Source: Abyssogena phaseoliformis symbiont OG214 (lineage in GTDB: Bacteria > Pseudomonadota > Gammaproteobacteria > PS1 > Pseudothioglobaceae). From it: a DNA stretch of 64,000 nucleotides. Location of the stretch: assembly GCF_016592595.1 (NCBI RefSeq), contig NZ_AP012977.1:124001-188000 (forward strand), read 5' to 3'. A program made the position numbers and the translations under genes. The notes beneath the pieces were generated by a model that did not search any database, was not told the DNA's origin, and was given only the letters and a program-made list of their open reading frames with translations. Positions 1-9,759 of this stretch are shown piece after piece (position 1 is the first letter of the stretch; each line of letters begins with the position of its first letter).

Positions 1-80
1 GCAATTACACCTATAATAGGGGCTAAATCTTTAGCACTGTCAGTTAGATTGTTAATAAACTGTCGAGCAGTTTTTTTCAT
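1..80 (-). CDS. 5' end of an unidentified gene running off the left edge
   Basis: An ATG on the minus strand at 80 opens a frame that stays open to the window edge (26 codons, beginning MKKTARQFINNLTDSAKD). The residues before the edge (LAPIIGVI) are hydrophobic and could start a membrane segment. It is divergent from pabC, with about 125 bp between the two starts. Too little is present to name the family. Confidence 0.45.
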   Translation of the reverse strand, partial: MKKTARQFINNLTDSAKDLAPIIGVI

Positions 81-204
81 GAATACTTTGGGCTTGCGTT
101 ATTTTTTTTGATGAGGATATTGAGTTAAATGATGAAAATTTATTTTTAAGTGATTTTCATATCTCAAGATAGCAACCTTATACATTGAATTATAATGTTA
201 TTTT

Positions 205-1125
205 ATGAATAGTGCCTTATTAATTAATGGGAAAAAACAAACCAAGCTCAATGTGCTTAATCGCCTTGTTCAATTTGGCGATGGTTTGTTTGAAACTTGT
301 TTAATTGAAGATACTAGATTGTTATTTTGGTCCAAGCATTTTTCAAGGCTACAAAAAGGCTGTGATAAGTTAAAAATTCATCAAGTGAGTGAAGCTATTT
401 GGCTTAAAGAAATTGCTAAAGCGCTTGGCATTTCCAAATTAGATCAGGCGGTGGTTAAAATCATACTTTCTCGTGGTGAGAGTACAAGAGGCTATGGCTA
501 TGAGAAAAACATTAAGCCAACTCGTATTGTGATTGTTTCTCCTATGCCTGATTTGCCTTGGCAATATGAGTTGGGTGTGTGTTCTAGTGGCTACGTAAGT
601 AATCAATTATTGTCTGAGATTAAGCATTGTAACCGCTTGGAGCAAATCCTTGCAAGGTCAGAATTGCAAGTGCAAGAGTGCATTATGTTGGATGAAAATT
701 CTCAGGTCATTTCAGTGACTCAGGGTAATATTTTTGCCATTCGCAATCAGGTGATTTTTACACCCAGTTTGACTGATTGTGGTATTGAAGGCACTCGAAG
801 ATCCGTGGTTTTTGATTTGGCACAAGCATTAGGTCTGCAACTTGAAACTTGTTCTTTGTCATTGACTGAACTACTTGAAGCGGATGAAGTATTTATTACT
901 AATAGTGTGATGGGTATCAAGCCCGTGGCTAAAATTAATCAGCAACTATTTAGCCATCATCAAGTCACAAATCAATTAATCAGTGCTTTTGCTCGCTCTA
1001 AAAATAACCACTCATCATCAGTTTTGCTTAAATCAAAACGATCTTATTTGAAGCTTATTGTTGTATTTGTAGCAATTTTTTTGCTATTTTGGATGTATTG
1101 GGCAAATAATTTAGGTGTGTACTAA
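205..1125 (+). CDS. pabC: Aminodeoxychorismate lyase, fused in frame to the MltG N-terminus
   Basis: PLP-dependent fold-IV lyase that converts 4-amino-4-deoxychorismate to p-aminobenzoate and pyruvate for folate synthesis. The N-terminal QFGDGLFET motif, the SEIKHCNRLEQ segment carrying the PLP-lysine, and the late EADEVFITNSVMGIKPV segment are all typical of PabC. The family is usually about 270 residues, but this frame runs to 306. The extra residues (SKRSYLKL followed by one hydrophobic helix, about 280-300) look like the membrane anchor of MltG, which normally follows pabC. No stop codon separates the two, so either the pabC stop was lost or mltG starts inside this frame (TTG at 1024). 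First gene of a pabC-mltG-tmk-holB string. Confidence 0.85.
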   Translation: MNSALLINGKKQTKLNVLNRLVQFGDGLFETCLIEDTRLLFWSKHFSRLQKGCDKLKIHQVSEAIWLKEIAKALGISKLDQAVVKIILSRGESTRGYGYEKNIKPTRIVIVSPMPDLPWQYELGVCSSGYVSNQLLSEIKHCNRLEQILARSELQVQECIMLDENSQVISVTQGNIFAIRNQVIFTPSLTDCGIEGTRRSVVFDLAQALGLQLETCSLSLTELLEADEVFITNSVMGIKPVAKINQQLFSHHQVTNQLISAFARSKNNHSSSVLLKSKRSYLKLIVVFVAIFLLFWMYWANNLGVY

Positions 1126-1986
1126 ATACCTTAAGGGACCAGCCTTTATTCAACTGCAAATAATCTAGAGCATCTGGGTTATATCAACTCTAGTATTTTT
1201 ATGCGGCTACTTGCCAAATCGTTCAATCTTGAGTTAAAAATTAAATCGGGTTATTATGATATTAATGCGGATATGAGCGTGATTAATTTGTTGAATCATT
1301 TTATATCTGCAAAAGTGGCGACCAGAAGTACCAGCTTAATTGAGGGCAATACTATTGATGACTATTATCAAAAGCTGGTTAATATGAGAGCGCTAAGATC
1401 TAGTTAAACTTTAACAGAAATCATGATTGAAATTAAGCATAGCCATCCGCATGATGGCTATTTTTGGCCAGATACTTATCAAATTAATTATGGTGATAGT
1501 ATGCTTAGTGTGTTTAAAAGAGCCCATCAGATAATGCGTCAAAAACTTGAACTTGCTTGGCGTAATAGGGCTGACGCTCTTCCCTTGGAAAATTCTAAAC
1601 AAGCGTTAGTACTTGCTTTTTTAATTGAAAAAGAAACGGCTAATGCACAAGAAAAACTCAAAATTGCAGGTGTATTCATTCGTCGCTTACAAAAAATCAT
1701 GCGCCTACAAACCGATCCAAGTGCGGTTTATGCACTGGGTGAACATTACCAAGAACCACTCAAAAAACGAGATTTAAAACTTAAAAGCCCTTACAATACC
1801 TATAGAAATAAAGGCTTGCTACCAGGGCCAATCTCCTCAGTAGGTGCGGATTCGTTATATGTAGCCAGGTACCCATACATGAGTGATGCGCTTTATTTTG
1901 TTGCTAAAAAGGACGGCACTCACGCTTTTGCAAATACCTATCAACAGCATAAAGACAATATCAACAAGTACCTAAAAAACCAATAA
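1024..1986 (+). pseudogene. mltG: Endolytic transglycosylase MltG, interrupted by three in-frame stops
   Basis: MltG is an inner-membrane lytic transglycosylase that cuts nascent glycan strands and sets their length. The reading continues in one frame from the anchor in the pabC tail: TAA at 1123, TAA at 1132, the GTSLYSTANNLEHLGYIN segment, MRLLAKSFNLELKIKSGYY, TAA at 1405, then the catalytic domain. Only nonsense codons break it; there is no frameshift. The catalytic part (from ATG 1423, 187 aa) keeps the IEKET motif with the catalytic glutamate, plus MRLQTDPSAVYALG and the YNTY...GLLPGPISS signature. The lost codons fit Gln or Lys turned to TAA. Restart at ATG 1201 or 1423 is possible but would give unanchored pieces. 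Gene identity is secure; loss of function is inferred. Confidence 0.85.
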
Positions 1987-2008
1987 ATATCTATATAAAA
2001 TATCTGAC

Positions 2009-2626
2009 ATGCAAAGAGGAAAATTTATCACTATTGATGGCGTTGATGGTGCTGGGAAAAGTACACAAATTGATTTTATTTGTGACTATTTAGCCAAAAA
2101 AAATATCAATGTTATTTTAACGCGTGAACCGGGTGGCACAGAGTTAGGTGAAAAAATCAGGACATTATTAATAAGCACTGACACCCAATCAATGCATGCT
2201 GATACTGAATTATTATTAATGTTTGCTGCTAGAAATGAGCATATTAAGACTAAAATTACGCCAGCGCTTGAAAAAGGTGATTGGGTGTTGAGCGATCGTT
2301 TTACGGACGCTTCGTATGCTTATCAAGGCGGCGGTAGAGGTTTGAGTGTTGAGCTCATTACACTTTTGGAAAAATGGGTGTTGCAAGATTTTACCCCTGA
2401 TGTGACTTTACTATTAGATGTACCAGTTGCACTAGGCATGTCACGGGTTGAATCTAGAAGCCGCAAGGATAGAATTGAACTTGAAACACATGACTTTTTT
2501 AATCGTGTGAGAAATGGCTATATTGAGAGGTCTAAGCAATTTCCCAAGCGGATTAAGCTCATTGACGCTTCAAAAACACTTGAACAGACCACTCAACAAA
2601 TCAAAACCATTTTACAAACATTATGA
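2009..2626 (+). CDS. tmk: Thymidylate kinase
   Basis: Phosphorylates dTMP to dTDP with ATP. The 205-residue protein has the P-loop GVDGAGKSTQ near residue 10, the TREPGGT motif, the DR motif in SDRFTDASYAYQGGGRG (about residues 95-110) and a lid region rich in Arg (ESRSRKDRIELE). Length is normal for the family. Its TGA stop overlaps the holB ATG as ATGA, a translational coupling that is the usual arrangement for tmk-holB. Confidence 0.97.
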   Translation: MQRGKFITIDGVDGAGKSTQIDFICDYLAKKNINVILTREPGGTELGEKIRTLLISTDTQSMHADTELLLMFAARNEHIKTKITPALEKGDWVLSDRFTDASYAYQGGGRGLSVELITLLEKWVLQDFTPDVTLLLDVPVALGMSRVESRSRKDRIELETHDFFNRVRNGYIERSKQFPKRIKLIDASKTLEQTTQQIKTILQTL

Positions 2627-3636
2627 ATCTTCCTTGGCACGCAAATGCATGGTCTAAACTACAAAAGATGATTGATCAAGATCATCTGCCTCATGCATTA
2701 TTGATTACGGGTGCTGAAAAAATTGGCAAATTTGAACTCATGCAACAATTAGTGGGCGTGTTGTTAAAAGATAACGTTATTATTAGAAAAGACAATATTA
2801 GAGAGGATTTGGATTATCCTGTATTAATCAGGCGTTCAAATTATCCTAATATGGTTTATTGTCGCGCAGGAGAGATGGTTGAAAAAAGCAAAAACAGGTC
2901 TAAGGATATTCGTATTGACCAAGTGCGTGTTTTTTGTGATGCTTTGAACAAAACTGCTGATCAATTACAAATTGGGGTTGTTTTTTATGGCGATCAAATG
3001 AATATGAATGCCGCCAATGGTTTGTTAAAAACCCTTGAAGAGCCTAGAGAAAATACGCTCATTATTATTTTGGCGCACCATGTTGAAAATTTGCCAGCCA
3101 CGATTGTATCAAGGTGTCAAAATATACATATTGCACCGGCGTATGGTCAGCAAACTTGCCAGTGGTTAATTGAACATATTGGTAAAACTCAAAATGCAGA
3201 TTTTGATATTCCGCAGTTATTAGAAAATACACATGGCGTTCCATTTAAGGTGTTGTCTGAGTTGTCTGATGGCAGTTTTATCCATTATCAAAATTATCAA
3301 AACCAGTTACTTAATATTGCCATTAATCCATTAATGGTGACACAGATTAAAGATTTTGAAGGTGATGAGTTGGTGGTTTTAAATTGTTTGCAAAATATTA
3401 TTATTGAAGGAATCAGGTTAAAAACCATCCATCAAGAAGGCGGACTGATTGAGCTTAATCAAGTCATCAAGGCAGTAAAATTTGAGTTTTTATTTAAACT
3501 ACTTGATGATATTTATCATGCCATTAAACTGTCAAAAACCACCGTTAATATTAAGTTATTATTGGATAGTATTTTAATTGTATGGTCGCATATTGTTCAT
3601 TTAAAACAATATCCACAAATTACCCAAAATGCATAA
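2623..3636 (+). CDS. holB: DNA polymerase III delta' subunit
   Basis: Clamp-loader subunit that opens and loads the beta clamp together with gamma/tau and delta. The 337-residue protein opens with NLPWHANAWSKLQKM and has the HALLITGAEKIGK P-loop-like segment, the NAANGLLKTLEEP sensor region (about residues 127-140) and the SRCQ motif, all typical of delta'. It is shorter in its zinc-finger region than many homologues: the four Cys of a zinc module are not evident after GVLLKD. Coupled to tmk by ATGA. Confidence 0.93.
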   Translation: MNLPWHANAWSKLQKMIDQDHLPHALLITGAEKIGKFELMQQLVGVLLKDNVIIRKDNIREDLDYPVLIRRSNYPNMVYCRAGEMVEKSKNRSKDIRIDQVRVFCDALNKTADQLQIGVVFYGDQMNMNAANGLLKTLEEPRENTLIIILAHHVENLPATIVSRCQNIHIAPAYGQQTCQWLIEHIGKTQNADFDIPQLLENTHGVPFKVLSELSDGSFIHYQNYQNQLLNIAINPLMVTQIKDFEGDELVVLNCLQNIIIEGIRLKTIHQEGGLIELNQVIKAVKFEFLFKLLDDIYHAIKLSKTTVNIKLLLDSILIVWSHIVHLKQYPQITQNA

Positions 3637-3666
3637 GGCTCGTTTATTAACAAAACAGGAGAAGAC

Positions 3667-4953
3667 ATGAATCAATCAGAAACTTTATTTGCACAAGCAA
3701 AAAATGTCATTCCTGGTGGGGTGAACTCACCAGTTAGGGCGTTTAATGGTGTAGGTGGTAGCCCTATTTTTTTTACCCGTGGCGAGGGTGCTTATCTTTT
3801 TGATGCGGATGGTAAAAGGTATATTGACTATGTTGCCTCTTGGGGTCCAATGATTTTAGGTCATGCCAATCAAGCGGTTATTGGCGCTGTTAAAGCCACC
3901 TTGGAAAATGGCCTTGGTTTTGGTGCGCCTACTCAGATTGAAACAATATTGGCAGAAAAAGTATGCGAGTTAATGCCTTCAATTGAACTGGTTCGTATGG
4001 TCAGTTCAGGCACAGAAGCAACCATGAGTGCCATTCGTTTAGCGCGTGGTCATACGGGCAGAGACAAAATTATCAAATTTGAAGGTTGTTATCATGGCCA
4101 TTCTGACTCATTACTGGTTAAAGCAGGTTCTGGTGCTTTGACATTGGGTGTACCAACCTCACCTGGCGTGCCTGAAGATTTTGCAAAGTACACACTAACT
4201 TTAGAATACAACAATATTGACCAAGTACGCGAAGTGCTAAGTGAAGTGGGCGCTGAAGCGGCTTGTATTATCGTTGAACCTGTGGCAGGCAATATGAACT
4301 GCATTCCACCCACTGACGGTTTTTTGCAAGGATTACGTGAATTATGTGATGAGCATGGGGTTATTTTAATTTTTGATGAAGTAATGACAGGTTTTCGTGT
4401 CGCGCTTGGTGGTGCACAAGCATTTTATAACGTAAAACCTGATTTAACAACATTGGGCAAGGTGATTGGCGGTGGCTTGCCAGTGGGTGCGTTTGGTGGT
4501 AAGCGTGACATTATGCAATCGATTGCACCACTAGGGCCTGTTTATCAAGCAGGAACACTTTCGGGCAATCCAATATCAATGTCAGCAGGCTTGGCAATGT
4601 TAAATGCATTGTCAAAAGATGAGGATTTTTATACCACCTTAAATGCCAAAGTTCAGAAGTTAACAAAGGGTATTTTAGCCAAGGCCAAAGAAAGCAATAT
4701 TGGTATGACTGCTAATGTTGTGGGCGGTATGTTTGGCCTGTTTTTTACCGATTCTCAATCAGTGACTAACTTTAAAGAAACTTCACAATGTAATGTTGAA
4801 TTGTTTAAAAAATTCTACCACCTAATGTTGGCAGAGAGTGTGTATATGGCACCCTCTGTTTATGAAGCGGGTTTTGTTTCCAGTGCTCATAGTGATACAG
4901 ACATTCAAAATACCATTGATGCGGCTGGACGTGCATTTGCAAAATTGGAATAA
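3667..4953 (+). CDS. hemL: Glutamate-1-semialdehyde 2,1-aminomutase
   Basis: PLP enzyme of the C5 pathway, converting glutamate-1-semialdehyde to 5-aminolevulinate, the first tetrapyrrole precursor. The 428 residues match family length. The protein starts [25 protein letters not shown], carries [10 protein letters not shown], the [10 protein letters not shown] segment with the PLP-interacting Asp, and the Schiff-base lysine in [19 protein letters not shown] good AGGAG ribosome binding site lies just before ATG 3667. Together with hemW and cysG it supplies haem and sirohaem in this window. Confidence 0.97.
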   Translation: MNQSETLFAQAKNVIPGGVNSPVRAFNGVGGSPIFFTRGEGAYLFDADGKRYIDYVASWGPMILGHANQAVIGAVKATLENGLGFGAPTQIETILAEKVCELMPSIELVRMVSSGTEATMSAIRLARGHTGRDKIIKFEGCYHGHSDSLLVKAGSGALTLGVPTSPGVPEDFAKYTLTLEYNNIDQVREVLSEVGAEAACIIVEPVAGNMNCIPPTDGFLQGLRELCDEHGVILIFDEVMTGFRVALGGAQAFYNVKPDLTTLGKVIGGGLPVGAFGGKRDIMQSIAPLGPVYQAGTLSGNPISMSAGLAMLNALSKDEDFYTTLNAKVQKLTKGILAKAKESNIGMTANVVGGMFGLFFTDSQSVTNFKETSQCNVELFKKFYHLMLAESVYMAPSVYEAGFVSSAHSDTDIQNTIDAAGRAFAKLE

Positions 4954-4959
4954 ATTCTT

Positions 4960-5556
4960 ATGAAGATTGATGTGGTTAAATCAGAGCTGATTAATGCTGC
5001 TAAGTTGTTGGGTAATTTTAGCAAAAATATCACTATTTTTGGCTCTGCAAGAATTAACCAAGAGCATGATTTAGCAAAAAAAGCGTATCAATTGGGTAAA
5101 TTATTATCTGATAGTGGGTTTAATATACTAACGGGTGCTGGTCCTGGCATTATGCAAGCTACAAATCAAGGCGTATTTGATGGAAAATCAAGTAGTATCG
5201 GGCTTAATATTAATTACCCAAGGAACAAACCCCCAATCCATATTTGGACGAATGCTTGCTATTTGAGCATTTTTTTACCCGCAAAGTCATCTTGATTAAG
5301 TATGCAGATGCTTGTGTCTTTTTTCCTGGCGGTTTTGGCACAGCTGATGAACTGATGGAAGTATTGACTTTGGTGCAAACAAGAAAAGGCAAGCACATTA
5401 AATTTTTTGCTGGGCGTGTCATTTTAGTCGCCCCTCATCACTTGGTTTAAACCGCTTGCACAGCAAGGCTATATTAGAGTAGTCAACAAGATTTAAATTT
5501 ATTTTGCCTTGTTTGATGGGATAGAGCAAATATTAGCTAGTATTAAGGAGGCGTAA
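4960..5556 (+). pseudogene. LOG-family (lysine decarboxylase-like) protein, frameshifted
   Basis: LOG proteins are Rossmann-fold nucleotide 5'-monophosphate phosphoribohydrolases. The N-terminal part (4960 to about 5225) reads ITIFGSARINQEHDLA and NILTGAGPGIMQATNQG. The frame then changes at a run of five C near 5230, and the middle part continues NPYLDECLLFEHFFTRK and PGGFGTADELMEVLTL, the PGGxGTxxE catalytic signature. A second frameshift near 5425 and a further stop separate the C-terminal remnant (ITWFKPLAQQGYIR, then FDGIEQILASIKEA). The final TAA overlaps the ATG of the next gene. All domains are recognisable, so the decay is recent. Confidence 0.8.
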
Positions 5557-6209
5557 TGGCACTTGCAATTTTTGACTTAGACAAAACACTGATTAAAGGA
5601 GACAGTGATTTTCTTTGGGGGAAGTTTTTAAGTGAAATTGGTGCTGTTGATGCAGGTATTTATCAAAGCAAAAATCAGTATTTTTTTGACCAATATGCAC
5701 TTGGAAAATTAGACATTAATGAGTATTTAGAATTTTGCTTAATGCCTTTGTCTCAATATTCTATACAGACATTAAATCAATGGCATCAGCAGTTTATGAG
5801 CCAGAAGATTGAGCAAATTTTATTGCCTAAAGCTCAAGCAGCAGTTGATGCACATAAAGCTAAGGGTGACATTGTAATGGTGATTACTGCCACCAATCAC
5901 TTTGTCACTGCGCCCATTGTGGCTAGATATGGGATTGAACATTTACTAGCCACTAACCCTGAAATTAAAGAAGGTCAATATACAGGTAAAGTTGAGGGTG
6001 AGCCGTGCTTTCAATCTGGCAAAATTAATCATCTTAATAAATGGCTGAAAGAGACTGGCGAAAACATCAAAGGCGCAAGTTTTTATTCAGATTCGTATAA
6101 TGATTTACCCATGTTAGAATTGGTAGATTATCCAATTGTTGTTCATGGTGATGACAAGCTAAATGCCCTTGCAATTGAGCGAGACTGGCAGCGCTTAGAT
6201 TGGACATAA
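5556..6209 (+). CDS. HAD subfamily IB phosphatase (SerB-like)
   Basis: Phosphomonoesterase of the haloacid dehalogenase superfamily. It has motif I DLDKTL at residues 7-12, motif II threonine in VITATNHF, and motif IV SDSYNDLPMLELVDYPIVVHGD near the C-terminus, in 217 residues, the usual size. The cap insert between motifs I and II is alpha-helical and typical of class IB. Substrate cannot be read from sequence; relatives act on histidinol-phosphate or phosphoserine. A separate, classic SerB lies at 46,054, so this one probably has another substrate. Its start overlaps the stop of the broken LOG gene (TAATG). Confidence 0.85.
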   Translation: MALAIFDLDKTLIKGDSDFLWGKFLSEIGAVDAGIYQSKNQYFFDQYALGKLDINEYLEFCLMPLSQYSIQTLNQWHQQFMSQKIEQILLPKAQAAVDAHKAKGDIVMVITATNHFVTAPIVARYGIEHLLATNPEIKEGQYTGKVEGEPCFQSGKINHLNKWLKETGENIKGASFYSDSYNDLPMLELVDYPIVVHGDDKLNALAIERDWQRLDWT

Positions 6210-6250
6210 TACCGTTTCTTTTTTTATTGATGGATAATAATAACTATATA

Positions 6251-6766
6251 TTACATATAGAGGTTATGATTTGAGCCATCACATTCTTCAAAGTAAGTCG
6301 CCGCACCTGCAAATTCAACACCATCAATGAAGTCGTCTTTACTATAGCCAAATAAATCAACGGTCATTTCGCAAGCGATAAATTTAACATCAAATTCCTG
6401 ACACATAGAGCGTAACTCATCAAGCGTGGCAACGCCATTTTTCTTCATGGTTTTTTTCATTAAAAAAGTAGCTAAGTATTCTGTGAATGGCAAAGACCAA
6501 AAGATATTTGGAATTTTTGGACCGAAATCAATTTTTTGTAGCCATTCAGGGCCAAAAGGTAGTTTCATTGGCATGGCTGGATTACCTATAGGGGAGACAC
6601 GCAATTTAGAGGTGTCTTTTAATAAAAGATTAAGCCCGTAAAAGGTAAAAAAGATGGTGACTTCTTTATCCATTGCAACACCAGTAGAGGCAATAATGAA
6701 AGGCGGAAAAGCCCAATCAAAAGCTCCTTTAGTGGCAATAATAGTCATTTTTTTATTGTTTGACAT
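6251..6766 (-). CDS. dsrE2: DsrE2-type sulfur-relay protein
   Basis: A 171-residue DsrE/DsrF-like fold protein of the DsrE2 class: IIATKGAFDWAFPPFIIASTGVAMDKEVTIFFTFYGLNLL at the N-terminus, a hydrophobic stretch around residues 85-105, and C-terminal cysteines (SMCQEF, FIACEMT, EECDG). In sulfur oxidisers such proteins accompany TusA in cytoplasmic sulfur transfer to DsrC or the sHdr system. It lies 28 bp downstream of tusA on the same strand, the standard pairing. AGGAG is present just upstream of its ATG. Individual catalytic role is inferred from family and context. Confidence 0.88.
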   Translation of the reverse strand: MSNNKKMTIIATKGAFDWAFPPFIIASTGVAMDKEVTIFFTFYGLNLLLKDTSKLRVSPIGNPAMPMKLPFGPEWLQKIDFGPKIPNIFWSLPFTEYLATFLMKKTMKKNGVATLDELRSMCQEFDVKFIACEMTVDLFGYSKDDFIDGVEFAGAATYFEECDGSNHNLYM

Positions 6767-6794
6767 AATGATTCTCCTGTTAAATAATTAGTAC

Positions 6795-7019
6795 TTAAGC
6801 CCTTTCAATGGTGAAGATGTATTTGCCACTTTCTTCAACGGTGGATATAAGTTTGTTACCTGTTTGATTACAAAAAGCTTCAATGTCTTTTACTGAACCA
6901 GTATCAGTTGAAATTACGTCTAAGATCTTACCAGTATCCATCTTAGATAATGCTTTCTTAGTTTTTAAAATTGGTAGTGGGCAGTTTAAGCCTGATGCGT
7001 CTAAAGTTTCGTCAGCCAT
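6795..7019 (-). CDS. tusA: Sulfur carrier protein TusA
   Basis: Small persulfide carrier of 74 residues. It has the diagnostic CPxP motif (LNCPLPILKTKKAL, Cys13) and the two-layer sandwich pattern of SirA/TusA proteins. TusA carries sulfane sulfur from rhodaneses to downstream acceptors. It is placed directly upstream of dsrE2, so the pair likely moves sulfur in dissimilatory oxidation rather than only in tRNA thiolation. A strong AAGGAG lies upstream of the start. It is divergent from the M48 protease gene, with about 105 bp of shared promoter region. Confidence 0.95.
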   Translation of the reverse strand: MADETLDASGLNCPLPILKTKKALSKMDTGKILDVISTDTGSVKDIEAFCNQTGNKLISTVEESGKYIFTIERA

Positions 7020-7125
7020 TTGTGGACTCCTTAATATTTTTTAAAGTTTAATTAATATATTAGAAATAACTAATAAGTTTGCTATTTTAGTCGTTCATCG
7101 GTAAAGAGTCAAATATAATAAGTGT

Positions 7126-8448
7126 ATGATTAAACTTTTAGTAATGTGGGCATTGATTGCTCTACCTGCGTCTGCATTAGAAGTGCCTGAGTTGGTCTTA
7201 TTTGAATCGTTACAGGAGCAAAAGCAAGGCAATGAATTTTTAAAAATTATTTGGGATACCAGTTCTGTGGTGGCCGATATTGAAACCCAAGTTTATTTAA
7301 AAAAGTTAGGCCATGAATTGTCTGCTTATAGTGAAAATCCATCTAAGCATCTTGATTTTTTTATGCTGAATGATGATAGTATTAATGCTTTTTCAGGCCC
7401 ATATGGTTATATTGGTGTGCATACTGGTATGTTGCTCAGTTCTGATTCTGAATCTGAGCTTGCAGGTGTTCTTTCTCATGAAATATCACATGTTACTCAA
7501 AACCATCTGGCTCGTTTTAGTGAGAAGACGGGCAAACAAACTTATATAATGCTAGCCAGTATGCTAGCTGCAGTATTGGCGAATAATTCCACTATTGCAG
7601 TTTCTGGCGTTGCAGCAATTGCACAGCAAAGTATTAATTTTACCCGTGCACATGAGTGGGAGGCGGATCGAATAGGTACTAAAATACTATTAAAATCTGG
7701 CTTTGATCCTAAAGGTATGGCGCAATTTTTTAAAAAACTTAAAGACAATTCAGGTGCAAATGAATTTTTACGTACCCACCCACTCAGTATCAACAGAATT
7801 TCTGATTCTATACAACGCTCTGCTAGAGAACATGGTGATTATCGAGCTGATTCATTTGAGTATTTAACCATTAAGGCCAAGTTGTATTACCATCAACACA
7901 AGCGCGTTAAATTGGAAACAAACAAAGCGCTCAACTTGTATATGTACGCTTACGATGCTTTAGAAAAACAAAAGTATCGACAGGCTAAAAATCATATTGA
8001 CCAACTTTTGAAACTAAATAACGACAATCCAACTTATATTCTGGCAGGTAGAATATATTCAAAACTTACACAAATAGATAAGGCACAAGTATATTTCTCC
8101 AAAGCGAATGACAACGAAACTAGCATATATTATGCAGCTAAAGCTTATGCAGCTAATAATAAAATCACTAAGGGTATTAGTATATTAAAGCGCTATTTAA
8201 AACTTAATATAGGTACTTATCATTCTCATAAGTTGCTTTCATATTTATATGTAAATGCTGGCAAGTTAGACCGCGTACATATTCACAACGCCAAAGCATT
8301 GGTATTGCAAGGTAAGTTAAGCGAAGGTGTTACTCGTTATCAGCGAGCAAAATCTGTCACTCAGTCGCGAGATTTGTTTGATGTCTTAACAGTCAGAATT
8401 GAGCGCTTAAAGCAGTTGATAAATCTGTATCAGAATTTATCCAATTAG
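7126..8448 (+). CDS. bepA: Periplasmic M48 metalloprotease with TPRs (BepA/YfgC-like)
   Basis: A 440-residue exported protease and chaperone family member that supports outer-membrane protein assembly. A signal peptide ([17 protein letters not shown]) precedes the M48 domain, which has the zinc motif HEISH near residue 120 and the third ligand in HEWEADRIG near residue 180. The C-terminal half holds repeated helix pairs ([33 protein letters not shown]) typical of TPRs. Its stop overlaps the convergent rpiA stop by a few bases. Confidence 0.88.
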   Translation: MIKLLVMWALIALPASALEVPELVLFESLQEQKQGNEFLKIIWDTSSVVADIETQVYLKKLGHELSAYSENPSKHLDFFMLNDDSINAFSGPYGYIGVHTGMLLSSDSESELAGVLSHEISHVTQNHLARFSEKTGKQTYIMLASMLAAVLANNSTIAVSGVAAIAQQSINFTRAHEWEADRIGTKILLKSGFDPKGMAQFFKKLKDNSGANEFLRTHPLSINRISDSIQRSAREHGDYRADSFEYLTIKAKLYYHQHKRVKLETNKALNLYMYAYDALEKQKYRQAKNHIDQLLKLNNDNPTYILAGRIYSKLTQIDKAQVYFSKANDNETSIYYAAKAYAANNKITKGISILKRYLKLNIGTYHSHKLLSYLYVNAGKLDRVHIHNAKALVLQGKLSEGVTRYQRAKSVTQSRDLFDVLTVRIERLKQLINLYQNLSN

Positions 8449-9107
8449 ACAGTTACGACTTTCACGCCATTAGGCGTGCCTAATAATAAAACATCTGCAC
8501 CACGATTAGCAAAAAGCCCATTAGTCACCACTCCAGTAATGCTGTTTAATTCTGTTTCCATTACTTTGGGGTTGGTAATTTTCAAATTTTTAATATCAAG
8601 GATTGAGTTACCATTGTCACTGACAAAATTTTCTCTAACTTTAGGTGTTCCACCAATTCTTTGACTAATTTGATGTTTGACATAGTTAGATGCCATTGGA
8701 ATAACTTCAACAGGTAGTGGAAAGCTACCCAACATTGTCACTAACTTTGATTCATCAGCAATACAAATAAATTGATCAGCCGCCGCCGCTACAATTTTTT
8801 CGCGCGTGAGCGCACCACCACCACCTTTGATAAGATTTAGACTACCGTCTGATTCATCTGCACCATCAATATAAACTGAAATAGCTTCTACCTCATTAAG
8901 ATCAAATACTTTAATGCCATAGCCTTCTAATCGCTGTGCAGTTGCTTTAGAACTTGCAACAGCGCCTTTAATGTCGTTTTTTATTTTTGCCAGTGCATCA
9001 ATGAAAAAATTAGCAGTAGAGCCAGTGCCTACGCCTATAATGGTATTTTTTACTACGTACTTGAGTGTGGCTTGTGCAACAGCGAATTTCATTTCGTCTT
9101 GAGTCAT
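8445..9107 (-). CDS. rpiA: Ribose-5-phosphate isomerase A
   Basis: Interconverts ribose-5-phosphate and ribulose-5-phosphate, feeding the pentose phosphate pathway or the Calvin cycle. It shows [15 protein letters not shown], the catalytic DGADESD with Asp and Glu, [14 protein letters not shown] and the EVIPMA segment. Reading from the second ATG ([12 protein letters not shown]) gives 220 residues and the normal N-terminus; an ATG four codons upstream (9119) is an alternative start. It converges on the M48 protease gene. Confidence 0.96.
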   Translation of the reverse strand: MTQDEMKFAVAQATLKYVVKNTIIGVGTGSTANFFIDALAKIKNDIKGAVASSKATAQRLEGYGIKVFDLNEVEAISVYIDGADESDGSLNLIKGGGGALTREKIVAAAADQFICIADESKLVTMLGSFPLPVEVIPMASNYVKHQISQRIGGTPKVRENFVSDNGNSILDIKNLKITNPKVMETELNSITGVVTNGLFANRGADVLLLGTPNGVKVVTV

Positions 9108-9150
9108 AATGAGTTCCATACAATCTAAATATTAGGTCAAATTATACACG

Positions 9151-9759
9151 ATGAAAAAAATCATTCTTGCCAGTAATAATCAAGGCAAAATCAAAGAGTT
9201 TAACGCCATGTTAAGCAGTATTTACCAAGTTGTATCTATGCAAGATATGCAGGTTGCAGAAGTGCCAGAAACAGGGCTAACCTTTGTTGAAAATGCACTG
9301 ATTAAAGCACGAAATGCCAGTGAACAATCTGGACTACCAGTACTGGCTGATGACTCAGGTATTGTGATAGATGCACTGGGGGGTGGTAGCCCTGGTATTT
9401 ATTCTGCACGTTATGCGAATTGTCATAGGGATGATGAGGCGAATACTCAAAAAGTATTAACTGATATGAAGGATGTGCCAGAGGGTGAGAGAACTGGACG
9501 ATTTTGGTGCGCAATTGTTTTTATTAAGCATGAAAATGACCCAACACCCGTTATCATCCAACGTAGCTGGGAGGGCGAAATACTGCGTGAAAGGATGGGT
9601 GATAATGGTTTTGGTTATGACCCAATTTTTTATTTGCCGACCCGTAATTGCACTTCTGCTGAGCTCTCATCTGTAGAAAAAAACAAAATTTCTCACCGAG
9701 GCAGGGCTTTATCAGCGCTACTTAAAACGCTCAAAAAAAATCAGTGGGTTGCGCATTAG
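9151..9759 (+). CDS. rdgB: XTP/dITP diphosphatase (RdgB/HAM1)
   Basis: House-cleaning pyrophosphatase that removes deaminated purine triphosphates such as XTP and dITP. The 202-residue protein starts IILASNNQGKIKEFNAML and has LADDSGIVIDALGGGSPGIYSARYA and the later DNGFGYDPIFYLP and SHRGRAL segments, which complete the family signature. The end overlaps or abuts the start of hemW, forming a common gammaproteobacterial pair. Confidence 0.96.
   Translation: MKKIILASNNQGKIKEFNAMLSSIYQVVSMQDMQVAEVPETGLTFVENALIKARNASEQSGLPVLADDSGIVIDALGGGSPGIYSARYANCHRDDEANTQKVLTDMKDVPEGERTGRFWCAIVFIKHENDPTPVIIQRSWEGEILRERMGDNGFGYDPIFYLPTRNCTSAELSSVEKNKISHRGRALSALLKTLKKNQWVAH

Noticed and set aside
205-1986. Stop-codon reassignment or general TAA readthrough suggested by in-frame TAA codons in mltG
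   Set aside because: TAA ends many intact genes here (for example hemL, cysG and dsrE2), so it is read as a normal stop.
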